Positions 25,601 through 35,737 of a stretch of DNA of 64,000 bases are shown in pieces (position 1 is the first letter of the stretch; each line of letters starts with the position of its first letter). Source of the stretch: Aradus depressus (lineage: Eukaryota > Arthropoda > Insecta > Hemiptera > Aradidae); NCBI GenBank assembly GCA_963662175.1, contig OY759216.1:35915087-35979086 (forward strand), read 5' to 3'. The notes under the pieces are model-generated. The model saw only the letters and a program-made list of their open reading frames with translations. It was not told the DNA's origin and did no database searches. Position numbers and translations under genes: made by a program.

Positions 25601-27280
25601 ATTCTTAAAAAATGTTCAAAGATATTTTCAATTTTATTTCATTTCTTTCATTCTGAAATATTCAAGTTTGCAAATACTTTTTACACAGTATATTATTGAA
25701 AATGATGAAAGTTAAAGAAAGATAATTTACAATACTTTGTATTTATACTCCCCCTCAATATCCCATTTCCTCCTAATCTCTCCCACTTTGTCCCGAGTTG
25801 AGATGATGATAATGTGGCTTACTACAGGTTCAGTTAAAACATTAGAAGTAAAATTGTTTTTTTTTTACAGGAAGCCTCATTTCCCCAAGCGTATGCACTG
25901 TTGTCAAATGCTGGTTTGAGACACTTAATCGTAGTAGATGAGAAGTTGGAGGTAAAATAATTAAATACATTTTTTATATATAGTATACTTCCCAGTGGAC
26001 TGGCCAGAGACAAACCTCCTAGAGCATGTCTGGCTTGCAAGACGCGTCAGAACACGGCAGCCACAAAATTTAGAGGATTTGCGGAACTTCTTGCTTCAAG
26101 AGTGAGAAACATACCGAAAGAAGTAATTCAAAATTTAATCAGGGGAAGACCAGAATAGATGCTGTCATTCAAGCTAAGGGAGGGAACACCAGTTACTAAA
26201 ATGTTTTCGTTTCTTTGTTAACTTTTCTGTTTTTGTTTAACTTTTTCCATGTTTGGAATAAAAAAAAAAATGAAGGATTTTACTTTTCCTGTCAATTTTT
26301 AATTTCCTTTATCAATGTCATTAAAATTGCACAAATATTTGTCCAGGAGTGTATTATTATTGTGGCCTCTCAATCCTTTCAAAAATTACTACTTACTGAA
26401 ATTAATCATTCACGTTTTTCCTCAAGAAATAAATAACTTTCGAGCGATTCGAATACTTTAGACTTTTTTTTTTTTTTTTTTTTATCTGTGGCGTTATGAA
26501 GTTAAGCTAATATGCTAGCCGTTTACTTACAAATGGAAGGTTATATAACTATATTATTGATAGAAATGTATCAAACATGATAGCTCAGTGGTATGCATGC
26601 TTGCCTTCTGAGCTCAAAAACGTGGGTTCGAAACCTGACCGAGGCCCTTATAACTATAAATAAACTTAAGCACGCCGTCCTTCGGATGGGACGTTAAGCG
26701 ATGGTCCTGAGCCTGTTCGATGTCAGGTACTCGTTAAAGACCTAAATTTAGGACTCCCACAGTAGAGTCGGGCTCATGTCCACCAGAGTGACGAAAGAGC
26801 TGGTAGTAGGCGACCATCGTTGTCATGACCTTGTAGTTAAAGCCCGGGCATGAGTCATAAAACTTAACCTATCAAACATGTATCGGTTCTTGGTTGCAGA
26901 CACTATTAGTTAGATGTAGTGGGGAACATTATCCTGTTTTGAATGAGAACAATAAACATATTTTCCCGTTCTGACCTGGTTAGTGGACACGGCAAGAGGA
27001 TAAGGTTCGCATCCGCTTCTACTTGCAGTCTCTCATACTTTAGGCCTTCACTTCTATTAATATACAATAAGAGTAACCATAACTTATTAAATGTATATTT
27101 ATATATTTGTCCCATTTTTGTCATTCTGGCTTATTGTGCACTGTTCCAAACTATAATTTTCAAATAATGGATATACATTTTCAGGTTGTGGGAATCATAA
27201 CCAGGAAGGACCTTTCAATTTATCGACTTGAAACACATCTATTTCATACAGAAATAGTTAAACTACCCATCAGACCCTAG
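11226..27280 (+). CDS. CLCN7-like: CLC-7-like chloride/proton exchange transporter (CLC gene 2), start exon uncertain
   Basis: Sixteen exons: 11226-11294, 11944-12142, 13211-13317, 14379-14522, 15388-15559, 15667-15798, 17057-17222, 17455-17629, 18723-18819, 19436-19605, 20898-21080, 22071-22265, 23862-24002, 25047-25130, 25871-25951 and 27185-27280 (TAG). They give about 736 residues; human CLC-7 has about 800. The second exon joins in phase to give RFESLDYE, like the KYESLDYD N-terminal motif of CLC-6/7. Landmarks, numbered from the first listed exon: GGGTS at 130-134 replaces the usual GSGIP; GKEGP with the gating glutamate at 172-176; proton glutamate in AIEES at 238-239; GIFMP at 450-454; pore tyrosine at 541; CBS1 from about 562 and CBS2 from about 667, ending in VVGIITRKDL. 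Exon order and phases match CLC gene 1, so the pair is a tandem duplication. The initiator codon is not settled. An ATG at 11929 reads into exon 2, but the SLDY match and the strong exon at 11226 favour earlier 5' exons, perhaps near 10650-10830. Confidence 0.9.
12327..12384 (-). mobile_element. SINE tail fragment
   Basis: AGTTATTGTGACTCAGGGCC through ATATCGCCTACTACC, ending where the 40-bp tandem repeat begins. Confidence 0.5.
12385..12975. repeat. 40-bp tandem repeat with a hairpin in each unit
   Basis: About 15 diverged units at a step close to 40 bp, each with AAAAATATATTG followed by TCAATTAC, about ten A-rich bases and GTAATTGA. The two 8-base arms are exact inverted complements, so each unit can fold back. 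Every third or fourth unit has a variant ending in GGAGAAAAATAAAT, suggesting a higher-order period near 160 bp. It lies in an intron of CLC gene 2 next to a SINE fragment. Confidence 0.8.
14659..15221. mobile_element. Non-autonomous hAT-like DNA transposon
   Basis: The left end CAGGGTTTCCAC and the reverse complement of the right end GAGAGTTGCCAC are similar terminal inverted repeats of the CAGRGTTKCCAC type typical of hAT elements. The subterminal parts share ATTCGGGAC. The flanks are CATTGAAC (14651-14658) and CATTGGAC (15222-15229), an 8-bp target duplication matching at 7 of 8 sites. The inside (563 bp in total) is GC-richer than the surrounding intron and shows no transposase frame. It lies between exons 4 and 5 of CLC gene 2. 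Confidence 0.7.
16089..16540 (+). pseudogene. LINE endonuclease-domain fragment
   Basis: An open stretch of about 145 codons reads as the C-terminal half of an APE-type endonuclease domain of a non-LTR retrotransposon. The visible motifs are HGDLNARTGQD, NEHGQRLIDFC, an IDYF block and STDHPLL, matching the GDFNA, SDH and ID(Y/H) signatures. No reverse transcriptase follows; the frame runs into a T-rich tract at 16579. It is a 5'- and 3'-truncated copy in an intron of CLC gene 2, probably of the RTE or I/CR1 type. Confidence 0.7.
19061..19080. repeat. AT microsatellite
   Basis: Ten AT units followed by a T run, in an intron of CLC gene 2. Confidence 0.85.
19921..20275 (-). mobile_element. tRNA-derived SINE, full length
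   Basis: All parts are present: tail with GGTTAGGTTTAGG and GACTCATGCCCAGGC, body with CCGAAGGACGGCGTGCTTAA, and tRNA-like head read in reverse (CGGGCTACGAACCCACAACC = B box; CCACTGAGCTACCGGC = A box). The head has a small internal duplication (CATACCGGCATACCC). It lies in an intron of CLC gene 2 and is flanked by short A/T-rich inverted sequence. Confidence 0.85.
21410..21475 (+). mobile_element. SINE internal fragment
   Basis: GTACGCCGTCCTTCGGATAG joined directly to AAATTTAGGACTCCCACAG, so the segment between is deleted. Confidence 0.55.
21476..21533 (+). mobile_element. LINE 3'-end fragment
   Basis: The sequence AGGGAAGGGATAA followed by TTAGGTCCCTAGGTGTA and CACCAGCC also appears at 55958-56015, directly after the LINE coding tail. 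It is therefore read as the 3' untranslated end of the same LINE family. It abuts a SINE fragment at 21410-21475. Confidence 0.55.
21535..21935 (+). repeat. Modular interspersed repeat, copy
   Basis: Has GGCTTCTGAATCAT, two ATATTCATTACAT / ATACATTCATTTAA blocks, GGGTTTTGAATTTAAATGTAA, and the family 3' end AACTCAACATCGATTTTC with GATTACATAACTCCACC and ATAGCTGAAAAAG. It lies in an intron of CLC gene 2. Confidence 0.6.
22905..23115 (-). mobile_element. tRNA-derived SINE, degraded
   Basis: CTACTACCAGTGCTC, GGGAGTCCTACATTTTGCC, TTTACCTCTCAGATAAAAAA and CCTCGGCTTGGTTTTGATCC in the expected order. Confidence 0.55.
23455..23722 (+). mobile_element. tRNA-derived SINE, nearly complete
   Basis: Degraded tRNA-like head (GTCAGAGGTAGCTTGCTTGC, GAGCTCGAAACACGGCCGAG) followed by CCGTCCTTCGGATGGTCCCG, TCAGGTACTTGTTAAAGACC and the tail AAAGCCCGGACATGAGTAAC. 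It ends about 140 bp before exon 13 of CLC gene 2. Confidence 0.75.
26576..26870 (+). mobile_element. tRNA-derived SINE, nearly complete
   Basis: Head with A box TAGCTCAGTGGTATGC and B box GGGTTCGAAACC, body with CACGCCGTCCTTCGGATGGG, short internal deletion after CTCGTTAAAGACC, and tail GCCCGGGCATGAGTC. It lies in the last intron of CLC gene 2. Confidence 0.85.
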
Positions 27281-28507
27281 AAGATTTGCTTTATCCAACC
27301 ATCGAATTAAGATCAGCAGTTTTTCTCGGAATCTAGCAGTTAGAAAAACAGTTTAAATGATGATTCCGCCCTTCTTAGTGCTTGTTTGAGAAAATGTACA
27401 TGAACTGTAGGAAACAAAAAAAACGCTCATCGCGCGCCAATGAGATTCTACCTTTTTTTTTTTTTTTTTGCGCCTATTTATATAGATCATTTGTTTCCGA
27501 ACTACTATAATAACTATATTTTATTTAAATATTTATTAAAATGTTTTCAATATAAACTTGTTTATTTATTACGTAGAAAATATAAATTTTTATTATTTAA
27601 ATTTATTACTAACTTCAATTAATTTCAATATCACGTTCAATGACAACCAGAATTCGTCATATGGAAGAGCCAACGTGCATGAAGGTATGCACATTTGAAG
27701 GTAGACATTTTTGAACTACAGAATACTATGTATAAGTGTTCTGAGTCGGATTCCCAGAATATCCCCGGAATATCATGTATACTTTATTTAAATATTTATT
27801 AAAATGTTTAATATAAACTTGCTTATTTATTGTCTTACTTATAAAATATATAGATATTGTACAGAGTGTTCCATATAAAGGGGCCGCAATCAAAATTACT
27901 AAGAAAATATTAGAGCCATCAAAAACTTACAAAGAACCATAGTTCTCTTCATCAATCATTAATTCATCTTTCTTCCTAACCCACCTTTTTTATGACCTTT
28001 CAAAAGTATTCGAAAAACCATGAAAATCCTCCGCCTCCACTACCTTAGAGCGACTCTGTCTACTCGGCAATGTTATCTGTCTCCGTTATTCCTAAATATA
28101 GCAAAACAATGAACACTAAAATATTATATAAATATATTGGTTATATAACTTCTTTCACGTAGGATCAATAGCATTTTCTGTCTCCAAGTAATGGTCATTA
28201 GAGGCAACGAATGTAGTATTCATACTTTTAGATGAAGGGGGAAATCCTAATGAGGAACGCCTCAATTATCTTATAAAAGTTTTCTCAAGTCTGTGTTTTA
28301 GTTTGGGGAGCCGACTTATTTAAGAAAATGTAATATAAGCAAAATAAGAGGTAGATTGTTCAGAATAAAGACACAAAATATAAATAACGTCAATAAAGAA
28401 CGATATATATATTTACGTTAGTTAATAGATTGATGATTATACAATGTGGATGGTAGATGGTGCCCCCCGCCCCCCTGGGTCCAGTGCCCTTAGTCCCCCG
28501 GCCCCCT
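27281..28507. other. 3' flank between CLC gene 2 and PDAP1
   Basis: Convergent 3' ends. A T-run at 27453, a duplicated TTATTTAAATATTTATTAAA block (27520 and 27783) and AATAAA at 28364 and 28389 are visible. The last 70 bases are very GC-rich and form the start of the PDAP1 3' untranslated region. No gene is seen. Confidence 0.4.
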
Positions 28508-31500
28508 TCAGGTCGTCTTCTTGCCGAGAGCCCGCTTCACCTCGGCCGTTTTGCTCTGTTTGGCCGCCTCTTTCTCCTGTCGCTCCGCCTCCCGCCTCTT
28601 GGCTGCCTCCTCCCGCTGTTGTTTCACGATAGCCAGTCGAGCCAGGTCTGCCCTTGCTTGTGCCGTTTTACCTTCTGCATGCAGTTTGTGATAATGGGCT
28701 GAGGCTCGCTGTTTCTCGATTTCTTCTCTGCAATGAAAAGAAGAAAATACATTGTGAAAGCACTTATTAAGTAGAGGCAGATTTATGCTCAGATCCACCT
28801 TTACCATGAGGAGTAATGTAATCGCCTAAAAATTTGAGGTCGAGTTTTCAACGGAATTATTTGTTTCAGGTTCAATGGAATAAGTTTTGACCATTGTCAG
28901 TCTGAGTGTCTGTGATTGAAACTTTTTGAGCGCTTTAACTCAAAAACGATTGTAGCAATGAACTGGGAAGGGAATCCTACGGGGTTCCACATCCAAAAAA
29001 GATACTACAGGGGTGGCAGATATCCAAGCGGCACCACCAACTGAGGTTGGCTTCGTAGTGGTTGTGGTAACTGGGACCGTTGTCCGAGATCCAAGAATCT
29101 GGGAAATACCGGTCACCGGGATCAGCGCGGGATTGTAGGCGTCCATGTCATCCCTCTCGATAGATGTCCACCATTACGGTAAAGGCTAAGGCTGGGTATG
29201 TGGTGGGATATATATTTTACAGATTGTAGATTAATTTCTACCGATCAATTACAATTTTCTAATAAATTTTTTTAAAGAAATAGTAGCAGGAGATTTCAAT
29301 TATAATTGTATTGTATATGAAGCTCTTTTTCTCCCAAATTATTTTAAAAACGTTTACATCTATACAGGGTGTAACAAGTCGAGAGGGCGATACTTAGGGA
29401 TCTTATAGTAAACTTAATTCTGAACAAAAAAGTTCCTATAAACATAGGTCCGCAAATGCTTTGTTTAAAAGTTATAATAAAAAAACTGCAGGGCAAAGAA
29501 AGAAATACCTGCAATTGGTATAAGGGATTAGGATCTGAATAGGGTTCGAAGTTCAATACCATTCATGTAGCCTCATCTGTCCATAAGATGTTGTTACCAA
29601 AGTCACTTTGGTCGTCACGATTGGATGCTAAAGGACGAAGATACCAGTTACAGAATTGCATCCTTGCTTCACCATCACCTTGTACTAAATACTGTACTGA
29701 ATTAAAATGATACGGGTACATACGTTCGCTCCTTAGGGTTCTATACACTTCCATATGCGAAACCTGCATTTGAAGCCCGGTTCGACGTGGGCTTGTCGTC
29801 GGATTTACTTCAAAAGCTCTGATGATATTTTCACTTCGATTTACATTGACTCGTGGATTAATTATTCTGGTGGACAGCTCTGTAACACGGCCAGTTTCTC
29901 TTATTCGTTGATAAGTAGCCTGAAAAACCCTTCGATGGGGGATCCGTCGAAGAGGGAAACGTCTTCAGTACTCAACAGCTGCATCACTGTTCCCGTTACA
30001 AAAACCGTACACAAATAGAATATCTGGATATTCCGCATTCTTGAACATTCGCGGCATTTTATGCAAAACCGATTCACAATAAATGAGATTAGTTGCATTG
30101 AAATAGAACCCAACATGAATGGTATCGAACTTCGAACCCTATTCAGATCCTAATCCCTAATACCAATTGCAGGTATTTCTTTCTTTGCCCTGCAGTTTTT
30201 TGATTATAACTTTTAAACAAAACATTTGCGGACCTATGTTTATAGGAACTTTTTTGTTCAGAATTAAGTTTACTATAAGATCCCTAAGTATCGGCCTCTC
30301 GACTTGTTACACCCTGTGTAGAGGTTGCAAGCTCAGCTGTTTTGGGTCGTCTAATGACACAAATACTAAGATAATAGCATTTCGTTACCTTTCCCTTCGG
30401 GACAGTTCAGGTTTGGGCGCCGCTTCAGGTTCAGCTGCTGCCACGGGAGCTTTCTTAGGCTTCCTTTGAGCTCTATTCGGATTTTCAACTTCGATTAAGT
30501 TTTCAACTCCTTTAGTTTTTGTTGGCTGAAAATATAAAAAGGGTAAGTGTAAAATTAATAAATGGTAAACTATTATGAGAAAGTCTGTATCGAATTAAAA
30601 TATGAGAAGACAGGAAAATATATTAAAAATCGATTATACATAAACATAGGCTCAATGCTGTTGAAAAAGCTCGTTAATGTATAGACAGTAAATTACACCA
30701 ATTGTTATAACTCAAAAAAATACTTAATTTTATTTTCCCTTAAATGATTTTGTCCGACTCAAGTTGCCTACACTATAAAGACCGGTGATTCCTATCGTTT
30801 TTAGGTGGAGGAGGCAGTAAAGATGGAGGAATTAATTCACTATGTAACCACATTTTATAACAATTTTCTTATTTTATGAAGAAAACGGCCCCCATTACAT
30901 GCACCGTTTGAAAGCAAATGCCGATTTGCATACACAATATCAACTGCCTGCTAACGAATATCTTTTGGTGTACCTTGGCCTAGGAGGAGAAAGCGTTCAT
31001 TTGTTATACTAGGTGCCTACAAACTTCAAGATTCCGTGGTAGTCGTGCGGGCTTTTTTTTGGCCACACCGTGTCATGGTTGTGGGTTCGAATCCCGTCCG
31101 AGAGTTTTATTTCATAGTTAGAACTCCCTCCCGGGGACCATGTAGTTGTAAACAACCATAGCAGCATTATATAGGCTAATATGTATCGTACCTATGTGAA
31201 AAAGTTTTAAAAAAAGTCCCTGACTTTTCCTTGTTTAGAAGTAACTTAATAGAACGATATCGTTGGATCTCATGTGTTTCTTGAAATGAATAGTACATTA
31301 TGAGGTCTAGGAATACGACATTAAGAGCTTATATGGAAACAATTATTATATAGTATTATTATAAATATGATAAAAACGCGAGTCCGGCCGTGACGTAGAC
31401 TAGAGGACGCCGTACACTCCTTCCTTACGCAATGCCATTCCTTTCTATCAATCTAGACTCATTTCGAAAAGTTGATAGTTTGGGATGTGGCGTCCTCTAG

Positions 31501-34500
31501 CCTATATACCTACGTCACGATCGGGATGGAGCACACTTGTATAGTCTGTACTCCTTCAATCGATTCCATCAAACAGAATCGAACCGTGGCTACAGTGCAT
31601 ACCGTGAACATAAAGCAACAACATTGAGATAGCGTATCAACTTACTGATAAGATATAACAGTAAGAAGTCCGGGTACGACTAACCTTGGTACTGTTTTGT
31701 GCTATTATAATTATTTTTTACGGCCCCGAAATTTCTTTCTCCTATCTTTTATCTGGAAGTTTAAAAACCCTGAGCACGCCGTCCTTCGAATGAGAGCATG
31801 TGTGGCAATGTCAGGTACTTGTTAAAGATCCCTGATCTAGGTAACTGAACCTGGGTAAGCAAAATTTTGGACTCCCACTGTAGAGTCGAGCACATACCCA
31901 TCAGTGAAGAAAGAGCGCTCTGGTAGTAGGCGATATCACCTCATAGTTAAAGCTTGGATATGTTTCACAAAAACTTCACATGACAGAGAATATAACATAT
32001 ATTAAAACAAAAACGTAACCTACCCTACTGCTGCTAAAGATGTGATGCGAACACGCCTCAAGATTTTGTTGTCATTTTTCGAATGCGAAGACGTCATTCT
32101 TCAATGTCAAATTTTATATAGTGTGAAATACCTCAATATTATGGTATGACTCATGACCCATCTTGAGGTCGGAATTGAAGACAAAGAACTAAAACTGTTT
32201 GTATATACTGGACTGTTTATAAATACATTTATGTATGTATTGTATACTTATGTATTTATTACCCGGCCGAGACCCTTAGTTTATTTTATCTGGGAACTAA
32301 AAAATAAACTTAAGCATGATGTCCGAATGGGACGTTAAGCGATGGTCCCGAGCATTTACGATGTCAAATAGTTAAAGACCCTTTCCCTAGATGAATAAAA
32401 ATTCAGTGTAGGCAAAATTTCAGTCAGGCTCCTGTCGACCAGTGACGAAAGAGCGCCCTGGTAGCAGGCGATATGACCTTGTCGTTGAAGCCTGGGCATG
32501 AGTCATAATAACTAACTGTTCATAAATATTCAATAATTATTGAAGTCGACATTTACTATCGCCTCATAAATTCAATGTTATTGATGATGTACATAAGGTT
32601 AGACTCACCCCCTCATCGCTGTCAGTCTCCTCATCTGAAGATCCACTTCCCTCCTTCTCCTCCTCCTCTTCTTCCTCCCCTGATTCTATACCCTTCTCCC
32701 GCTGGAAAATGGAAAATAAACCTTAAGAATTCATATAAAATTATAATTTCATGAAAAAGATAAATATCACAACATACATAAAACTATCCCCCTATATAGT
32801 GGCTTCTGAACCCTCAGGTCGATACATCGGCAGTCATAAGAGTTTTTGAGTCTAGCCCCTCTGATCTCCCCCCTCCCGTTGCCCGATTTCGCGGGAAATT
32901 AATAGGTGCTGTTCTTATGGGGTTTTGAATCGAAATATGAAATTTCATGTCAATACATTTATTACATCGGCAGTTACTAGGGTTTTTAAGTTGGGCCCCC
33001 ATTCCATTATGGCAATTCCACTGAAAATTAATAAATTTCGTTCTTATAAGATTTTGAATTTACATCTGTCAATATATCATTGCAATGGCAATTATTACAA
33101 TGATTGTGTTAAGCCTCCAGCCTTTCCTTTGGACGATTTGTCAGAAAAACAATAGATGTTGGGGTACTGGAAACATATTAAATTTCTTGTCGATACGTTC
33201 ATTCTATCGGGAGTTACCGTGTTCAGTCACATAACAAAAATTTTATTTTAAATGTTTGTTATCAGGAGATAGGAATTTCCCATTTCTAATAACAAAGATT
33301 GTAACATTCTCCTTCCACTTAAGCATATCACCAAATATAAATAATAAACATTTTTCGATTATATAAAAACCACAAAATATTTAACATTTTATAGGATAAA
33401 GTAACTAATGATGAAAAGCCTAAATATTCGCATTACACAACTCTCATTCTATGTAAATTTTCTTATTTTTGATCAACAATGATGGGGGTGTATTGCATTG
33501 AAACTGTACATCTACATACAAATTCTTCTTCGTTTTTCTTGAAAAAATAAAAGATTGCACTTCCGTATAGGCCCGCAATTTCAAATATATATATATACAT
33601 TTCGGTCTCTTCAATTCAATTTTTAAGAAGAAAAATTGCACTATTTTGTACAGGAGAATCTAAAGTCTTATGTGTATACAATTAGTTAGAATTACAATAA
33701 ATATATAGTAAGAAATAAATAAAAGAAAAATGGGCGGGCGTTTGATTCGGAAGTTTGATGCTAAGCTTAAACTTCCGCCTGCCAATAAATAAAGTTGCAC
33801 ACTTTGTACTTTACCTCAATTTACATACTTAGGTACATAATACAAAGTTGACCCTCCCGTTGGTCCATAATAAAGCAGTACAGGTTTACAAATAGGACAT
33901 GGAGGAATTTGCATAATCAAACCTTGATCACACCGACTTTTCTTCACTCTCCAATATTTGGTATAAATTATAACTTTCCAATATACTGATAACGACTAAT
34001 ACAATTCAATGAGACCATACGGAAGATTGATGCTAAGCTTAAACTTCCGTGCAGACCATTTTTTCTTCAATTTTAGTTTTACTATATAAATTATTATAAT
34101 TCTAACCAATTGTATAAACCAAAATGTCAAATTCTCTTGTTCAAATTGGTATAAGTTTTCTTCTTAAAAATAGAATTGGAGGGGATGAAATATCGATTTG
34201 AAATTGCGGCCCAATACGGAAGTTCACCCAAATAAAAAGTTGACCAAGAAAGTTATGAGCGAAAAAACTGCTTGCGTTACAACAAAGATTGTATAGACTG
34301 CGTAGGCTTGAAAATTTAGAAAAATTGATGATGCAACTTTTAATAACTCAGTGGTTCATCTTATTTTAAGAAACATTTCGATGAGCTGAGAAAGTTTTTA
34401 ACGAACCTAAGCTCCATTGTTGGTTCAATTCATGTAACTTCTGATCCAACGAAACCAATGTGTTACGTAGAAAAACACTAAATAGATCACAATTATACGT

Positions 34501-34876
34501 AAAGCTCTATTACAGGAAATGAAATTGATCTGTTTAAAGTTTATAGTTTTTTTTTTCAAATATACATTCACATACCCTTCGTTGCCTATTCCTTTCATCC
34601 TGCCTTCTTTGTTCTTCTAATTCTTCCGCACTTGTAAACCTCCTACTTCGTCCCTTGTGATTAGTATATTTTCCTAAGTCAATTGTAACATTATTATTCA
34701 CGTATCTCAACAGTCAAAAATGTAATGTTAATATTAGTCTTAAAAATTTGTAATTTTATTCATGTTAATGAATAAATCTTTTAAGAGACATAAGTAAAAA
34801 CCATAAAATATGGAACAAATATTTAAAACAGACAATATAAAGTGAAAATAAATAATAATAATTTACCTCGGGGCAT
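28508..34876 (-). CDS. PDAP1: 28 kDa heat- and acid-stable phosphoprotein (PDGFA-associated protein 1, PP28 family), complete
   Basis: Five exons on the minus strand, 5' to 3': 34867-34876 (ATG CCC CGA G), 34576-34673, 32609-32701, 30389-30525 and 28508-28727 (TGA). They join in frame to 185 residues; human PDAP1 has 181. The protein starts [18 protein letters not shown], like the basic N-terminus of PDAP1. It continues with a glutamate-rich acidic stretch (about residues 43-67, casein-kinase-like serines in [13 protein letters not shown]), and then the PP28 domain with [27 protein letters not shown] and [15 protein letters not shown]. The C-terminus is a charged, probably helical tail. The family is a cytosolic phosphoprotein linked to PDGF-A binding in mammals; its role in invertebrates is not well defined. 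All introns are GT-AG. Intron 4 holds a transposon whose end is only about 72 bp from exon 4; intron 2 holds a long-inverted-repeat element. The gene is convergent with CLC gene 2. Confidence 0.95.
29365..30316 (-). mobile_element. DNA transposon with about 200-bp terminal inverted repeats
   Basis: The left arm (about 29365-29566) starts CAGGGTGTAACAAGTCGAGA, and the right arm (about 30114-30316) is its inverted copy ending GACTTGTTACACCCTG, with few mismatches over about 200 bp. The inner 550 bp hold a broken transposase on the minus strand. The 952-bp element sits in intron 4 of PDAP1, ending about 72 bp from exon 4. Confidence 0.85.
29563..30057 (-). pseudogene. Truncated transposase with DUF4817-like helix-turn-helix
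   Basis: From the ATG at 30055-30057 one frame of 164 codons runs to 29563, broken only by a TGA at 29965-29967. The N-terminal part ([20 protein letters not shown], then [10 protein letters not shown] and RIRETGRV) resembles the DUF4817-type helix-turn-helix of arthropod transposon proteins. It then jumps to [22 protein letters not shown] and NILWTDEAT, which fits the first catalytic aspartate of a DDE transposase. The rest of the catalytic domain is missing, because the left inverted repeat starts at once. It is an internally deleted copy. Confidence 0.65.
31035..31165 (+). mobile_element. Second tRNA-like SINE family
   Basis: Head-like region with the B box GTGGGTTCGAATCCCGTCC, then GAGAGTTTTATTTCATAG and TAGAACTCCCTCCCGG. 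The body does not match the main SINE. A related copy lies at 45180-45280 in reverse. Confidence 0.5.
31384..31527. mobile_element. Short inverted-repeat element
   Basis: CCGGCCGTGACGTAGACTAG plus AGGACGCC at 31384-31411 is matched in inverted form at 31489-31527 (GGCGTCCTCTAG ... CTACGTCACGATCGGG). The 80-bp inside is without features. It lies in intron 3 of PDAP1. Confidence 0.5.
31750..31970 (+). mobile_element. tRNA-derived SINE, head-less copy
   Basis: GAGCACGCCGTCCTTCGAAT, TGTCAGGTACTTGTTAAAG, CTCCCACTGTAGAGTCGAGC and GCGCTCTGGTAGTAGGCGAT in order; in intron 3 of PDAP1. Confidence 0.7.
32260..32518 (+). mobile_element. tRNA-derived SINE, partial head
   Basis: Begins inside the B box (CCCGGCCGAGACCC), then TTTATTTTATCTGGGAAC, GGGACGTTAAGCGATGGTCC and the tail TGGGCATGAGTCATAATAAC. 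It lies in intron 3 of PDAP1, close to exon 3. Confidence 0.75.
32785..33240 (+). repeat. Modular interspersed repeat, copy
   Basis: At least three internal modules at steps near 120-130 bp, each with GATACAT/ATTACATCGGCAGTTA, a C-rich run, GAAAATTAATA and GTTCTTATNGGGTTTTGAAT. It ends near GTGTTCAGTCACATAACAAA. It lies in intron 2 of PDAP1, close to exon 3. Confidence 0.6.
33559..34214. mobile_element. MITE-like element with long terminal inverted repeats and two identical-type hairpins
   Basis: The left end ACTTCCGTATAGGCCCGCAA is matched by the right end TTGCGGCCCAATACGGAAGT. The similarity continues inward about 150-190 bp with gaps (TTCTTCTTAAAAAT and TTATAATTCTAACCAATT in both arms). 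Inside are two copies of a stem-loop, CGGAAGTTTGATGCTAAGC followed by TTAAACTTCCG, at about 33750-33779 and 34020-34050. No coding frame is seen. It lies in intron 2 of PDAP1. Confidence 0.65.
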
Positions 34877-35494
34877 GTTTTGATTTAAATTAAGCTACGA
34901 AAATTTATATTTCTTCACAAGAGTGAGGCCAAAACGGCATACAGCCCTGGCACGATATAACCTTTACGGAAGCTTGATTTGATTTGGTAAATAAAGGAAT
35001 TACCTCGTTATTTACAAAGCAATATGGCGATATCAAAAAATCGTATTTTCCAAAGAAAAATTTTCAATAACAATTTGAAAATATATAATGAGCCCTTCAA
35101 TATTATTTCATAATAATGTCATCTACATCGGTAGATCGTATATTTACAATGGTTGGTCAACGTGTTTACGTCGAGGTTATCATACTGTTACAAATACAAT
35201 TAGTTTACAATAATTAGTTGATTTTCTTAAACGTTAGTAATAAAATTAATTGTTTGCATCAGTAGTTTATTCTTATTATAATATAAACATTAATGTTTAT
35301 ATATGTTATAGTCTTATAGAAGACCCTTTTTAAACAATTGCCTGATATATAATACCTCGGTAGTATTTGACTTGATTGTTACTACTAATGACAGCTACTT
35401 TTTGAGTTGGACTTCATAATGATCTTTACTTCGGCTTAATTTCTGTATTTACTCCAACTAGGGTAGGCATGATCGAGCTGGATGGTCACACAGC

Positions 35495-35737
35495 TTTTCT
35501 GAGGGCGCGGGTAGCACAGAGCTTGTTTGCCTACTGTGCAGATTGCGGGTCCGAAACCTTGGCTTTTGGCTCAGATAAGATAGCGTTGAGCTTGTCGTCC
35601 TTTGGATGGGGCATTTAGCGAGTCTCGAGCCTTGCGATATCAGGTACTCCTTAGAAACTTCTAACGACGAAAAAAAGCTCCGGTTACTACCAGATATGAC
35701 CTCGTTAAAGCCCAGTCTTGAGTCCCAAAAACTAAAC
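35495..35737 (+). mobile_element. tRNA-derived SINE, degraded full-length
   Basis: GGGCGCGGGTAGCACAGAGC and GATTGCGGGTCCGAAACC form the head; GTCGTCCTTTGGATGGGGC and GTTAAAGCCCAGTCTTGAGT mark body and tail. It lies about 600 bp upstream of PDAP1. Confidence 0.65.

Noticed and set aside
28444..28702. Proline-rich open frames on the plus strand
   Set aside because: Antisense shadow of the last PDAP1 exon and its GC-rich 3' flank.
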